Assembly: GCA_028564705.1 (NCBI GenBank) | Contig: JAPXFQ010000798.1 | Coordinates: 165,001-229,000 of the forward strand | DNA length: 64,000 nucleotides | Source: Apricaphanius iberus | Lineage: Eukaryota; Chordata; Actinopteri; Cyprinodontiformes; Aphaniidae | Reading direction: 5' to 3' | Part shown: piece after piece, positions 11,838 to 22,886 of the stretch | Layout: each line of letters starts with the position of its first letter | Numbering within the stretch: the first letter of the stretch is position 1 | Made by a program: the position numbers and the translations under genes | Notes under the pieces: model-generated | What the model was told of the DNA's origin: nothing | Seen by the model: the letters and a program-made list of their open reading frames with translations, nothing else | Databases searched by the model: none

Positions 11838-12535
11838 TAGAACATATCTTTATTCAGACCGAGAAACAAAGGTCCACAGGAAACATACAATAGATACAGA
11901 AAGACAGAAAAATAAAACAGGGGATTACTATAATCCATATAAACACTTTCTCCAGTGCCTCCAAAGCAGCGAGCTGTACCGGACACTGCTCTGGTCAGGC
12001 CATGTAAAAACAATTAAAATTTCATTTTGTGAGTCCATAAGTCTCATCATGAATTTATGAACAACATTCCTTATGACAGCATTTAGTGTGATCACTTCAT
12101 TCTGCACAAACAACTGACTGGCACTGGTCCAGCGAGGGACTTTCAAAAGAATCCTAAAAGCATCGTTGTATGCTACTTGCAGCTTGTGAAATTTAGCTTT
12201 TGTGTAGCAGCACCACAGGTGGGCAGTGTAGAGTGGTGTGCAGTAGGCTTTAAACAAAGCTATTTTTACATTTTCTGTACACATGCCGAATTTCCGTACC
12301 AGCATATTAGCTTGTGAGTACAATTTACAATACTGCCTCTGGATGTCATCATCATCAGAGAGATCACTCCTGATGATGTGACCGAGGTACTTCACTTTTT
12401 CCACAACTGCCAGTTCCCCTCCTAGCAAGTGAAACATCGGAAATACAGCCTTATGCTGCTCTTTAGTCCTCACAATCATCACAACAGTCTTTTTCGGGTT
12501 AAATTTGATATCATATTGTTCACCAATAAGATATC
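11838..12535 (-). pseudogene. LINE reverse-transcriptase C-terminal part
   Basis: The minus frame from about 12535 to 11928 reads IKFNPKKTVVMIV, LAVVEKVKYLGHIIRSDLSD, YSQANMLVRKFGMC, IALFKAYCTPLYTAHLWC and LQVAYNDAFRILLKVPRW. KYLGHII and the AYCTPLY..LW block are typical of the thumb and C-terminal region of jockey/CR1-type LINE reverse transcriptases. The 184-codon frame is open, but the fingers and palm are missing, so it is a 5'-truncated copy. The clade is uncertain. Confidence 0.65.
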
Positions 12536-12689
12536 ATGTTATTTATTATTCATTTTATATGTTAATTGTTTAATAAAATATTTAATTACTGATCTGTGGT
12601 CCTGGACTTCATTCATCATTATTCTGGGGGCCCCATGGTGTCTCCTGTATGGGCCCCCAGGGGGCCTAGAAACACCCCTGACTGCTTGT

Positions 12690-13697
12690 ATAGTTTTGGA
12701 CTCTTTTAGCATCACTTCCTGTCTTAATGCGGCATAGTGTGGATACTCTCAGCTCTGCTGTGGTGCAGGATGCTTCAATAGTGGCCTTCGGCTTTTCTGC
12801 ATTGTTCCGTCTCATGTCTTTGATCTTTCTCTTGGCAATGCTATATATTTTCAATGGGGTTAAAGGTCAGACCAGTTTGCTTGCCAGTCTAGCCCTGTTT
12901 CTCATTGAAGCAGGTTTTGGTTCGGTGCCGAGTCCTGCTGAAAAATGAAGTCAGCATCTCCATAAAGCTGGCGTGGAAGCATGAAGCGCTCCAAAATGTC
13001 CTGGTTGATGGCTGTGTTGACTCTGGACTTAATAAAGCCCAGTGGACCAACACCAGAAGATGACACGGTTCCCCACATCAACACAGACAGTGTTAGGTTG
13101 TGTGCCTCTCCCTTCTTCCTTGAGACTCTGGGGCCTTGGTTACCAAATAAGATCCAACACACCAGCAGTAGCTTGACCAGAGTAATAGGACATTTAAAGC
13201 CCATGTCCAGGATCCGTCTGTGTGTGGTGGCTCTTGATGCACTAACACCAGCTTCAGTCCACTCCCTGTGAAGGTCCCCATTACTTTGGAACGGCGTTTT
13301 CCTGAGTTTCCTCTCCAGGCTGTACTCTTTCCTGCTGCTTCTGCACCTTTTTCTTCCTTTCACATAGGTTTCTTTTACATTTGCTTTAATAAGCCACTTT
13401 GGGTACATCCAACTTATTTTGCAATTACTTTTTAAAGCTTTCCCTCCTTATGGAGGGGGTCAATGATGGTTTTCTGACCAATTGTCAGGTCAGCAGTCTT
13501 CCCCATGTAGGGGATTCCTACTGAACCAGACTGAGAGACCATTAAAAGGCTTGGGAATCCTTGGACATGTTTTGGATTAATAAACTGATTCGAGTGGGAC
13601 ACCTGAACCAAAAATATGGAACCTTTTCACAATATTCTCATTTTCTGATATGTTGAATTTGGGGTTTTCATAAACTGTAAGCCATAATAATTACGTT
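12690..13697 (-). pseudogene. Tc1 transposase remnant (other part of split element)
   Basis: Same family and orientation as 5724-5966. The frame 13408-12902 (168 codons) shows LERKLRKTPFQSNGDLHREW, VGPLGFIKSRVNTAINQDIL, ERFMLPRQLYGDADFIFQQD and SAPN, which match the N-terminal half and the second catalytic Asp region (QQD) of a Tc1 transposase. Downstream the frame breaks, with KRKIKDMRRNNA near 12830-12790. The 3' noncoding part runs to GCCATAATAATTA; the second terminal repeat is lost. Dead element. Confidence 0.8.
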
Positions 13698-15435
13698 GGG
13701 CATCTTTTTAATTTGAACAATTCCGTTTCCTTGTTTCAATTCCAGTTCCAAGCGATTCTCGATTCCGATATTTTGAAGGGACCTTGTCATTTTTTATTTA
13801 TTTGTTTGATTGTTTTTTTTGTGTGCATATTTTAAATGACCTAGCTAACCATAGCTGGTCATATTTGATTAAATTGTCTGAACTTCATGGATTTTAATTC
13901 TGTGAACCTTTTATATTACTGTAAATTTCTCACAGTACTTGATATCTGTGGACTTGGTAATAAATAATAAAAAAATTATTTTCACAGGGGTAAAATATTC
14001 ATAGATACTTTATTTTTTAAAATCTAATGAAAAATAATCTCCACACATAATGAACGTCTGATGCTACAGAAACGTAAAAATGCAGTTTGTGCTTTCACTG
14101 ATGGGCAAACCTGTTGAGGAATATTGAACAGACAATAACAAACAACTTCTGCAATCCAGTCCAGATTACCTGCAGGTACATTATAAAATCAGAAACCTTT
14201 CTGTGGAAATCCTCTACTTGTTGTGTTTCTCTTGGCCGTGAAGGTGAACGGAGGAGGCATAGCTCAACATGGAATATGGTAAACTGCCTGGCTGAATGCT
14301 GTTCTTACATCTTCTTACATTGAAATTCTTAAAGAGAAATTGGAATAATGTAGAATAGGGATCGTCAGATTAAATTCAGCAAAACTACTGATTAGAAACT
14401 GACCCCCAAATTTGGAATGGCGCATCTCTAATCAGAACCCAACAGAAAATGAAACAGTGAAGAGACTGCCCTCATTTGTTTTTATTTTGCCTGTGCATGA
14501 GTTTCTACATGTTTCTAACAATGATTTATTTAAACATGTCAATCAACAGTCCCAGCAGCACAATTTTCATGGCGAGCTAAATTCTATTTATTTCGAAGGA
14601 AAATCACTGTTTTACAGAACAAGCAGCAGCTTCCTGGAGGGATATTAGAGGACTATAACCCAGTGGTCCTGTGATTATAAAATGATAGAGTCGACCCTGT
14701 AGAAGCATAATGGCTTACCAATGATTGGAGCATCACTCAGGCTTCGAGTCATAAATCACATGAACCGTTCGAAGGAAGTGTTTATGTATAATGTCCCATC
14801 TAAAGAGTGAAAATGGTGTGGAGGCCCTGTGGGACAACCACACCAGGCACATTTGTGGAAGATCAATACACTATTAGTTGATCTGGCTGTGAAGAGCAGA
14901 TTATAGCACAAAGGCACACAGAACACTCAATAAGTCTTCCATAGTGCTGTGTGTGTACACATAGACTACATAATAGATAAAGTGGGCTTTTAATTGTTTC
15001 CCAAACAACGCGTTTTCACCTTTTAAAATGTAAATGTCTCTTTGACTATAGATTTCATAGTTCTTAACTCTAAGAGCTTCAACTCACTAAACATCTAACA
15101 ATTTATCAAAGTGTGGTTTTGTTTATTGAACTATTTTTTTTTAAGAGTTTATTATTTTTTACTAAAAGGCCTGCTTTGCAAAAAATACAGTATGACATTT
15201 TTCAAATAAGGTTAAGTTGCGCACGGAGACCCGAATGTATTGTGATTGAAATAGAGCAACACAAAGCAGTGTGTTAAGATGTATCTTCTGAATTAAGTTC
15301 ACAAATAACCTTAAATGTATTCTGTGTATTTGTACTCACTCCCTCTACCTTATTACTCTGCTGAATCAGCTTTTGCTGCAGACACTGGTGCAGGTTTTTT
15401 TGGGGTGCATTTCAACCACAGTTTCCACATCACTA
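13698..15435. other. intron, nothing recognised
   Basis: AT-rich intron sequence. I saw no exon, RNA gene or clear transposon end. Short open frames at 14114-14323, 14412-14648 and 15315-15503 have no family resemblance. Confidence 0.5.
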
Positions 15436-15439
15436 AACC

Positions 15440-16212
15440 AATCCAATGTGGGTCTGGTTCTGTGTTGAGGGATTTTTCGTATTTATCTTCCTCACAAATC
15501 TAACCAGCTTCCTGTCCCTGCTGAAGGATAGTATTCCACCATATGAAGCTGTCACCACTATCGGTACAGTGTGCTGTGCAGGGTTCACACACACTGTTCT
15601 GCATTTTGTGCAGTGCCCTTTCTTCCACATGTTTGCTGGATCCCATAGACTGCTTGCTGTTTTGTTGTTGTTTTTTCTAGCCACGATACAATGAAGGTCA
15701 GATCTGTGGAGTGGACACCAACTGGTTCTGTCACCAGGCTCTTCCACCTAAACTGGGGATGTCTACAGCCCCTCCAGAGTTACCCCTGACCTCTTCACTG
15801 ATTAATGCTCTTTGCCATCTTAGGTGGACTGCCAGATTCTGGAGCCTTTTTAGTTGGCCTTTCTTTCACCACTTCTTGAATTATGGAGTGAAAAGTGCTC
15901 TGTGAGATGTTCAGAGCTTAGATATGATTTCCTAACCTAACCGTGGTTTAACCTTTCCCCTGATACATTTGAAACAGTGCCCATGTAAAATTACACACAG
16001 GTTGATTGCATCACATCTTATATAGGGGTATCAGAGTAAAATGTGTAAAACATTCTTGAAGCCTCTTTTTTCTTTTCATTCTTCAAGTAATCACCATGTT
16101 GTTTTGATTCATTTTGCAAAATACCAATAAAATATGAAGGGGTATTTCATTGTGATGAGACAAATATGAAAAAGTTGAAGGGCTATTAATACTTTTGCAA
16201 GAGACTGTACAT
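15440..16212 (-). pseudogene. Tc1-like transposase remnant, second family
   Basis: The plus strand carries the reverse complement of a fish Tc1-like transposase gene: CTTCCACATGTTTGCTGGATC, AAGGTCAGATCTGTGGAGTG, CTCCAGAGTTACC, CTGATTAATGCTCTTTGCC and TGCTCTGTGAGATGTTCAGA. It ends with GGGTATCAGAGTAAAATG and AATACTTTTGCAAGAGACTG, the outer end of this family. No intact frame remains, and the catalytic C-terminal half is missing or unrecognisable. Confidence 0.65.
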
Positions 16213-17245
16213 AAATAAAAATAAACTGAACAATCATGATGAGATTAAGGGCAGTTTATAACATTTGTCTGGTTTGGATAAAAAATTCGGGGGAAAAAAA
16301 ACTGAAATTGGGTTTAAAGGCTTTTGAAGAACGATTGAGAGAAGTGAAACGACGAGTGCAGTGAGCAGTGAGTGTTGATCCTGCTACAACGTTATCTGTG
16401 GGGTCGGGGTTTGGTGACAGATTGAGGGTAAAGTTTATGATAAGAAAGTCCCTGGGGTCAAAACAGCTCTGGTAGCCAGGGACATAAATCATGTGTGGCC
16501 TCTGGCAACCACGAGTGTGTGGCACATACACACACACATTCATGGCAATTTGGCTTCTCAATGTCACTGGAGGATTTGAAGATGACCTGTTTCTTCTGAG
16601 ACAAACACTGATGTGACGTACAGTAGGAGGAGGGTAAGAGAGATGCTGGCAGTGAGGGTAGGAAGGATAAGAAAAAACATGAAAACAAAGGTTGAGAGAA
16701 AAAAACAAATAAGGTGCTAGTGAATGGTGTACAGATGCAGCACAAAACTAAAAAGCTTCCAAAAGTTGCAAGTGCTTGATGGTGCAGAAATGCATGATGG
16801 GGAATGACTGAGTGACGGTACAAAGCTCTGGCTGCCCTTTTCTAGACACTACAGTTTGACATGGTCCAGTAGTCATACACTGATATAACATACATGTCAA
16901 CAACATGAATAAAACAGATATAATAAAGATTGGTCATGCTGCCTCCCTCCCTTCCTTCTCCTCCTCTGCTGTTGAAGAAGAACGGAGTGACAGGGCTGCA
17001 AATGATGATGTTCTTCTTCTATAACATGCTCTCCTCTTTTTCATGCTTTCACATCGTCCCTCTGCTTCTCCTCCTCTAACCAAATTCCCTCGGGCTGTGA
17101 GGCTTCACTGACTTCAGAGGCTTCACTGACTAGAATCTACAGCATGCAAAATGAGAGGAGCTGGAAGCCACAATGAGCTAAGAAAGAAGAGTGCATGGTT
17201 CAAAACATGAGAGAAAGGTAGCAGCTCCGGAAAATAAAAATTAAC
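16213..17245. other. intron, nothing recognised
   Basis: Intronic sequence. The minus-strand open frames at 16256-16708 and 16458-16823 are pyrimidine-rich chance frames without domains. Confidence 0.5.
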
Positions 17246-17247
17246 AT

Positions 17248-17306
<59 letters not shown>

Positions 17307-17310
17307 CATA
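17248..17310. repeat. (CA)n/(TA)n microsatellite
   Basis: A CA run passes into a perfect TA run of more than 40 bp and then TACATACATA. A Tc1-type MITE is inserted at its right edge, and TA units continue after that element. Confidence 0.95.
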
Positions 17311-17806
17311 CAGTACAGACCAAAAGATTGGACACACCTTTCAAGACTTCTGATTCTCACTGCAGGCATCAAAACTATAAATGATCACATATGGAATTAC
17401 GTAGTACTTTTGCAAAAATTTGTGAAATAACCTGGCTTCCAAAGTCTCAGGACCTGAACCCAATGGAGATGATTTGGGGTGAGCTGAACCGCAGAGTGAA
17501 GGCAAAAGGACCAACAAGTACTAAGCATCTCTGGGAACTCCTTCAAGACTGTTGGAAAACCATTTCTGGTGACTATCTCTGGAAGCTGAAGAGAATGCTA
17601 AGCAGTAATCAGAGCAAAGGGTGGCTACTTTGAGGAATCTAAAATATAACATGTATTCAGTTATTGTTTAAGTACATACAGTAATTTCATAAATCATGTG
17701 TTCATTCATGGTTTTGATGCCCTTAATTGAGCATCTACAATGTACTCATGAAAATAAAGAAAACACATTGAATGAGATGGTGTGTCCAAACTTTTGGTCT
17801 ATACTG
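17311..17806. mobile_element. 496-bp internally deleted Tc1 element
   Basis: The ends CAGTACAGACCAAAAG and CTTTTGGTCTATACTG are near-perfect inverted repeats, extended by GGACACACC/GGTGTGTCC. The element is flanked by TA on both sides, the Tc1/mariner target duplication. Inside, 17420-17630 retains only the transposase C-terminus: TWLPKSQDLNPMEMIWGELN, then the tail ending in KGWLL, including the third catalytic residue region (DLNPME). The N-terminal half and the two Asp motifs are deleted, so it is non-autonomous. Confidence 0.9.
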
Positions 17807-18001
17807 TATATATATCCATTTCTCCGTGGCAGCAGCCTGAGGAGAAGAAGCTGAAAACCTACTGATTAAACTCCTTTTAAAACCACATGGGATCTTACTT
17901 TGACGTCTATGTTATGTTTTATATATTTATTTTCAGATTTTTTTTATTGTTTAGGACTTTGAGATGTTAAAATGAAAAGAGCAATAGGCATCAAAGTATT
18001 A

Positions 18002-18040
<39 letters not shown>

Positions 18041-18990
18041 GTTTGAGGCAGGTGGTCCTAGTTTCCCTGTAACAAACTATCGTGAAAAAGTTTTGTCTGC
18101 TCCAGTTCAAGGTCCAGCCCAGCGCCACATTTTAAACTTTACTCACTTTCAGATTACCATCAACAAAATAACTTTATTAAATAATTTCAGGGACTAATGA
18201 TCTATAACAGAAACACACAATAAAATAATTTATCAGAAGACAGTTTTAAAAGCAATCCTGTAAATGATATCTACAGGTATATTTGATATTCACAGGGTAA
18301 ACTTTATACATAATGCTATCATAAAGGTTCAAAGGAAGCTGTCTTGGTTCATCTGCTGTACTGATGTGAAGAAGATATTCTTGTCTTGTTGAATATTGAG
18401 TACTTGAGACATTTGACAATCAGAAAAAAAAGTTTTTTGGTTTTTTAGCATGGCAATCACCATTAAAATCCTAAACCATTTAAATCCTACTGGCAAATAT
18501 TTCTGAATGGGTGGAGTCAAAAAATCAAACTTTAATATGGTCAATCTGTAAAGTGAGAAACCTTTAGAAAATGATAATTTTCTTTCACCTCTGCAATGGA
18601 TTTTTAAGAGTTCACAAACATTATATGATTTTGCTTAAAGCTCCTACCTAAATAAATATTTAATAAATCAAAATATAGTATTGCAACAGTAAACTACATT
18701 TGCATCATAATTTTAGTTTTTATTTATCTCCGTGCAAGTAACCAGTTAACCATTTTACTGCATATCAAAATAAAATACAGCAGCTAACAGAAAGGAGAGG
18801 CTTAAAAATGACGAAAAACTAAAATGCATCTCCCACAACTTTTCCTGTCCATTAACACTTTTTATTTTTATTTCCATAACTTAATTTTGATTGCAGCAAC
18901 ATGATCGATGTTCAGTCTCCTCCCTCCAAATCTCATGCCCTTTTAAAAGCTACATCTTATTTTTTGACCTTCTGTGGATGTAAGGGTGTT
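17807..18990. other. intron with (ATT)n microsatellite
   Basis: Intronic sequence with no gene seen. It includes a perfect ATT repeat at about 17998-18043. Confidence 0.6.
17998..18043. repeat. (ATT)n microsatellite
   Basis: About 14 uninterrupted ATT units. Confidence 0.95.
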
Positions 18991-19554
18991 ACAGAGCCAA
19001 ATAATAACATCTCTCTATTTACCTCTCAAGTTTTTCTAGACATGTGTCAGGTTAAAGGTTCTTGTTCAGACTCCATTTCCCAGAGTTCTTTTTAGCCAGT
19101 TTTCAAGTAATGCATTGCCACTAAATCTTCTGGCTGGCTTTTCATACACTGGTGCAGCTTCACATCAGAAGCTGAGATGAGAAAAGTAAGTGGATAGACT
19201 GCTAATCAGGTCTGGAGAAATAAATATTTTTCAACAACCTTTTTTCTTTTTTTATGCTCTCTAGACCTGGGAGTCCTGAAATCACCTCTCGACATACCCT
19301 GATTGTGTGTCCTTATTATATGAATACAAAGGCGATAGAGTATATAAGGGGAAGCAATGAATAAAATGCAGGCATACAAGTAATTACGTCTAGCACAGAC
19401 ATTAAAAATATGATTGTGATTTAAAATATAAAGTTAGGCATGGAAAGAGGAATGACTGGTGAAACTCATTTGGGATTGAATGAGCTAACTATGGACTGAG
19501 GATGAGTGTTGCTGTTTTGCTTTTTAAGTGTTTTGATCAAGTATGATACCACTG
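18991..19554. repeat. intronic direct duplication, copy 1
   Basis: Runs from ACAGAGCCAAATAATAACAT to GTATGATACCACTG. Nearly identical to 21858-22418 in the same orientation. Visible differences are a short replaced patch near 19160 (GCTTCACATCAGAAG) and a few single bases. No terminal repeats or coding signal. Together the two copies bracket exons C and D. Confidence 0.9.
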
Positions 19555-20068
19555 TAAACGTGAAGTAGTTCATACAAGTAAATAATCCCATATCTGCATT
19601 AAATATGAAGGAGAATCTCTAAAGCACTTCTAGCCACAGGAGTCAGTATCTATGAGGACGGTGTCTTCTATGGTTGGATTTCATTCTTTTAAAACTATTA
19701 ATTTGATGCCTGAAGCTAACTGGGAGTACTGCTTCACTTTCTGGCATTTAGGGGAAGGTAAGGCATAAATAATTCAATAATGAAACATTTTGGCTTAATA
19801 GACGAAGCATTAAATTCTAAAATCTGTGTTACCAGCATATGATCAGCAATGCAGCAGCCATCATGAGAAACCACTAAAGATTTGATTATCATACCTGCAA
19901 ACTCAGAAGGTGTGAAAAAGGTGACAACTAAAATCCTTTAAGGGGGTTGGGGGGCATTCTCCACACAAAATATTTTGTGATTTTAATATCTAAAATAGTG
20001 TTCTAATGTAGTCTAATACGACACAAAAGGGATTTCTTATCATTGTAAGTGCAAAATGGTCTCAGTTA

Positions 20069-20290
20069 TACAGTCGTGGCCAAAAGTTGTGAGAATTGCA
20101 TAAATATTGAAAAATTGAAAAGTTGCTGCTTAAGTTTTTATAATAGCAATTTGCATATACTCCAGAATGTTATGAACAGTGATCAGATGAATTACATATT
20201 GCTCCTTTGCCATCCACTGCATTTCATTGCTGTCATTAAAGGAGGTGCTGAGATCATTTCAGTAATCGTCTTCTTAACTTACTTTATTAA
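20069..20290. mobile_element. Tc1-like outer-end fragment, third family
   Basis: Begins TACAGTCGTGGCCAAAAGTT, the terminal repeat of another fish Tc1-like family, followed by TTGCATATACTCCAGAATG, TTATGAACAGTGATCAGATG and CATTTCAGTAATCGTC from its subterminal region. The transposase and the other end are absent. It lies about 90 bp from the exon D donor. Confidence 0.75.
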
Positions 20291-20378
20291 ATATATATGC
20301 ACAGAGCTTAATGTAGCTCACTTGTTCAGTCCCCAAGTCTATTAAAAAGGAGGAATGGATGACGTTGAGGTACAATAC

Positions 20379-20491
20379 CTTAGACAGATCTCTGTAGTTG
20401 CTGGGCAGAGTCAGGTCTAGTTCTGCTGAGTCATAGTTGGTGATGATCCAGGGGAAGACTGGGTACTGGTTCAGATCATTATAGGTGCGAC
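20379..20491 (-). CDS. lrba: lrba-like exon D: BEACH domain core
   Basis: This 113-bp exon encodes [19 protein letters not shown], then [22 protein letters not shown] and FRDLSK-type motifs are the most conserved part of BEACH domains and form its groove. The acceptor is GTGCGCAG and the donor is TCTAAG|GTATTG, ending exactly on a codon. The open frame continues 60 bases past the donor by chance. The next exon lies 16.7 kb away, in an intron enlarged by transposons. The ITNY variant fits LRBA; GRTYND also occurs in NBEA. Confidence 0.92.
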
Positions 20492-20623
20492 CTGCGCACA
20501 AAGACAGAAGGAAGTTGTACTCTGCATCAAATCCTGACAATGACTGGTCCATTAATTGGCCACATTTCCTCTGCTGGCTTCACTCTGTGAGAACATAACA
20601 GAGGTGTGTGGTGGTGTCCTCAC

Positions 20624-20739
20624 CAGCAATGGTGTTGAGAAACATCAGATACTCAAAGTTGGATATCTCGCGGCGCTGCCATCGCTGTGTCATGTTGGAT
20701 GTTTTGAGGAGCTGCTTGGGTGTGGCCAGAGAAATACGT
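20624..20739 (-). CDS. lrba: lrba-like exon C: start of BEACH domain
   Basis: This 116-bp exon is flanked by a CCTAACAG acceptor and a GCTG|GTGAGG donor. It encodes [20 protein letters not shown], then [14 protein letters not shown] and NTIAG across the splice. The motif [18 protein letters not shown] is a hallmark of the BEACH fold and begins the domain proper. Phase is consistent on both sides (one base in, one base out). It lies 132 bp from exon D. Both exons sit between two direct copies of an intronic repeat at 18991-19554 and 21858-22418. Confidence 0.92.
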
Positions 20740-21349
20740 CTGTTAGGAAAAAAACAGATAGAAACGTTAAATAGAAAGGATAGGGTTGGCCGTTTCTCAG
20801 ACTAGAAAAAAAAATTAAAACTACTATTAGAATGCAGCACTACAAAGACTGTCTTCACGTCACAAAAACTTCTGAAAAAAACTATTACTTTTACAGTCTT
20901 GCTAATTAAGAAGACAAATGAACTAAACATGTAGGTTGAATATACACACACATGGCCCAGAGCATGATGAATGCTGCAGGGGGAAACCAAAGATCCCAAA
21001 TGCAATTAAAACAAAGGAAAATGATGGAATTTATCAAAGTCAGAGTGTGTGATTATAGCCATTAAACCTCTGAAGAAAAACTTGTTTTCTAAATTTAAAA
21101 GAACCAAAGCAACATTTTCATAAAGATATTTTGTACCAGTCAGAAAGACAATATAATTTATTTATTTTTAATCTGATGACATCCCAAATTTTTGTCCTGG
21201 AAAGGACAGAAAAGCTGATAGCAGCAGTGTTCCAACAGCTGCATTAATGAATACTGAGGGTTAGTGACAGACCCAGAATGAGAGTGCTGCTTCCTTCACA
21301 GCCGCATGTGTGAGCTGTCCTCTACAGCCACAGTAGAGGCTATGTAGCC

Positions 21350-21567
21350 CAGGGGTAAGTCGATCCTCAAGGGCCACTATCCAGCATGTTTTACTTATGT
21401 CCCTGGTTCATCACACCTGAATCCTATGATGGCTCATTAGCAGGCCTCTGCAGAACTTTGCCATGCTGAGGAGGTAGTTGGAACATTTGGATCAGCTGTG
21501 TTGGAGCAGAGACACATCTAAAACTGTCAGGACAGCAGCCCTTGAGGACTAAAGCTGGACATCCCTG
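21350..21567. mobile_element. hAT-type MITE (218 bp) with 8-bp target duplication
   Basis: Ends CAGGGGTAAG and CATCCCTG form short inverted repeats beginning CAGGG. ATGTAGCC flanks both sides (21342-21349 and 21568-21575), a perfect 8-bp duplication as made by hAT transposases. The interior is partly palindromic: CCTCAAGGGCC near the left and GCCCTTGAGGAC near the right. The same family occurs at 31288-31904. Confidence 0.9.
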
Positions 21568-21857
21568 ATGTAGCCCATAATACTGCTCTAATTAATGAGT
21601 GGCAGAAACAAGGACAATCTCACACATTCATCTTGGGCTTGATACGCACCAACACACACTTCATTAACTCATTACAGGATGCTTTTCTCATTCAACATTT
21701 TCCATTATAATATTATTTAAAAAAATGAAAAAAGGCTTATAGAGGCTCCAACAACAAAAAAGAAGGAAAAATGCCACTCTATGCAAAACAGTGTGTAAGA
21801 TTTTTTTACCCCAATAAAATTATTAGTTTTTACCCTGAAACTTTTCTGACTTTTTAA

Positions 21858-22418
21858 ACAGAGCCAAATAATAACATCTCTCTATTTACCTCTCAAGTTT
21901 TTCTAGACATGTGTCAGGTTAAAGGTTCTTGTTCAGACTCCATTTCCCAGAGTTCTTTTTAGCCAGTTTTCAAGTAATGCATTGCCACTAAATCTTCTGG
22001 CTGGCTTTTCATACACTGGTGCAGTTTTCTGAGATGAGAAAAGTAAGTGGATAGACTGCTAATAAGGTCTGGAGAAATAAATATTTTTCAACAACCATTT
22101 TTCTTTTTTTATGCTCTCTAGACCTGGGAGTCCTGAAATCACTTCTCGACATACCCTGATTGTGTATCCTTATTATATGAATACAAAGGCGATAGAGTAT
22201 ATAAGGGGAAGCAATGAATAAAATGCAGGCATACAAGTAATTACGTCTAGCACAGACATTAAAAAATATGATTGTGATTTAAAATATAAAGTTAGGCATG
22301 GAAAGAGGAATGACTGGTGAAACTCATTTGGGATTGAATGAGCTAACTATGGACTGAGGATGAGTGTTGCTGTTTTTGTTTTGCTTTTTAAGTGTTTTGA
22401 TCAAGTATGATACCACTG
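21858..22418. repeat. intronic direct duplication, copy 2
   Basis: Same sequence as 18991-19554, offset by about 2.87 kb. It ends 75 bp from the exon B donor. Its patch near 22025 is shortened (GTTTTCTGAG) and it gains TTTTTG near 22375. Confidence 0.9.
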
Positions 22419-22493
22419 AGAATCTGTATAAAAAAGAAGATGTTTTGGACAAAGATTTGTAGGATAAAACTAAAACTGTAGAGAAGGTCTAAC

Positions 22494-22596
22494 CTGGTCT
22501 GAGGAAGACCAAAGTTGGTGCCCAATCCAACACGAGGAAGGCTGTGGACCACCTTTTTTACTGTAGCAGCATCTGGGAAGTTGAACATGACGGCTG
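22494..22596 (-). CDS. lrba: lrba-like exon B: PH-BEACH linker
   Basis: This 103-bp exon encodes VMFNFPDAATVKKVV, LPRVGLGTNFGLPQT and a split arginine codon. In LRBA/NBEA this segment closes the PH-like domain and leads into BEACH. The acceptor is TGTGCAG and the donor is CAGACCAG|GTTAGA. It takes two bases to complete a Thr codon from exon A and leaves two bases (AG) that exon C completes as Arg. The downstream intron carries one copy of a 0.56 kb duplicated segment that begins only about 75 bp past the donor. The match to the family is very close, so the exon looks functional. Confidence 0.9.
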
Positions 22597-22768
22597 CTGC
22601 ACAGAAACCCAGAAATATAAGAATATATCAGCAAAACAGACAGAACTGAACACAATAAGCAGCTTTAAAACAGAAAGTCTGCAATGAAAAGCACAATGTA
22701 ATTAGATTAATCAGAGTTTCTCTTGAATATTAACACAGAATGTAATGGTATGCTATGTTATGTCATAC

Positions 22769-22886
22769 TTCTGTTGGCCATGAATACTTCCAGAGCCGTG
22801 TTCTGCAGCAAGTAGCGTCGGGAAAAGACAGCACGAATCTCTGTGAAGAGCCATTTTCCATGAAGACCTTCGGTGTAGAACAAAAT
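22769..22886 (-). CDS. lrba: lrba-like exon A: end of PH-like domain
   Basis: This is the first visible exon of a large BEACH-domain gene. LRBA is a cytosolic scaffold for vesicle traffic that protects CTLA-4 from lysosomal breakdown. The 118-bp exon follows a TTTTCTCAG acceptor and ends at AGAA|GTATGA. It encodes 39 residues with [21 protein letters not shown] and [14 protein letters not shown], the last strands and helix of the PH-like domain that packs against BEACH. It starts in phase 0 and leaves one base, which joins the next exon to give ANRTAVMFNF. The preceding exon was not found in the 41 kb upstream. NBEA is nearly as similar in this exon; the choice of LRBA rests mainly on the last exon of the set. 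Confidence 0.88.

Noticed and set aside
11928..12482. A 184-codon open frame that could be a host gene.
   Set aside because: The sequence is the C-terminal part of a LINE reverse transcriptase; there are no splice sites or host-gene features.
12902..13408. A 168-codon open frame that could be called a gene.
   Set aside because: It is a fragment of a decayed Tc1 transposase with both ends missing, so it was listed as a pseudogene.
16256..16823. Overlapping minus-strand frames of 121 and 150 codons.
   Set aside because: Low-complexity pyrimidine-rich translation in two frames at once, typical of chance.
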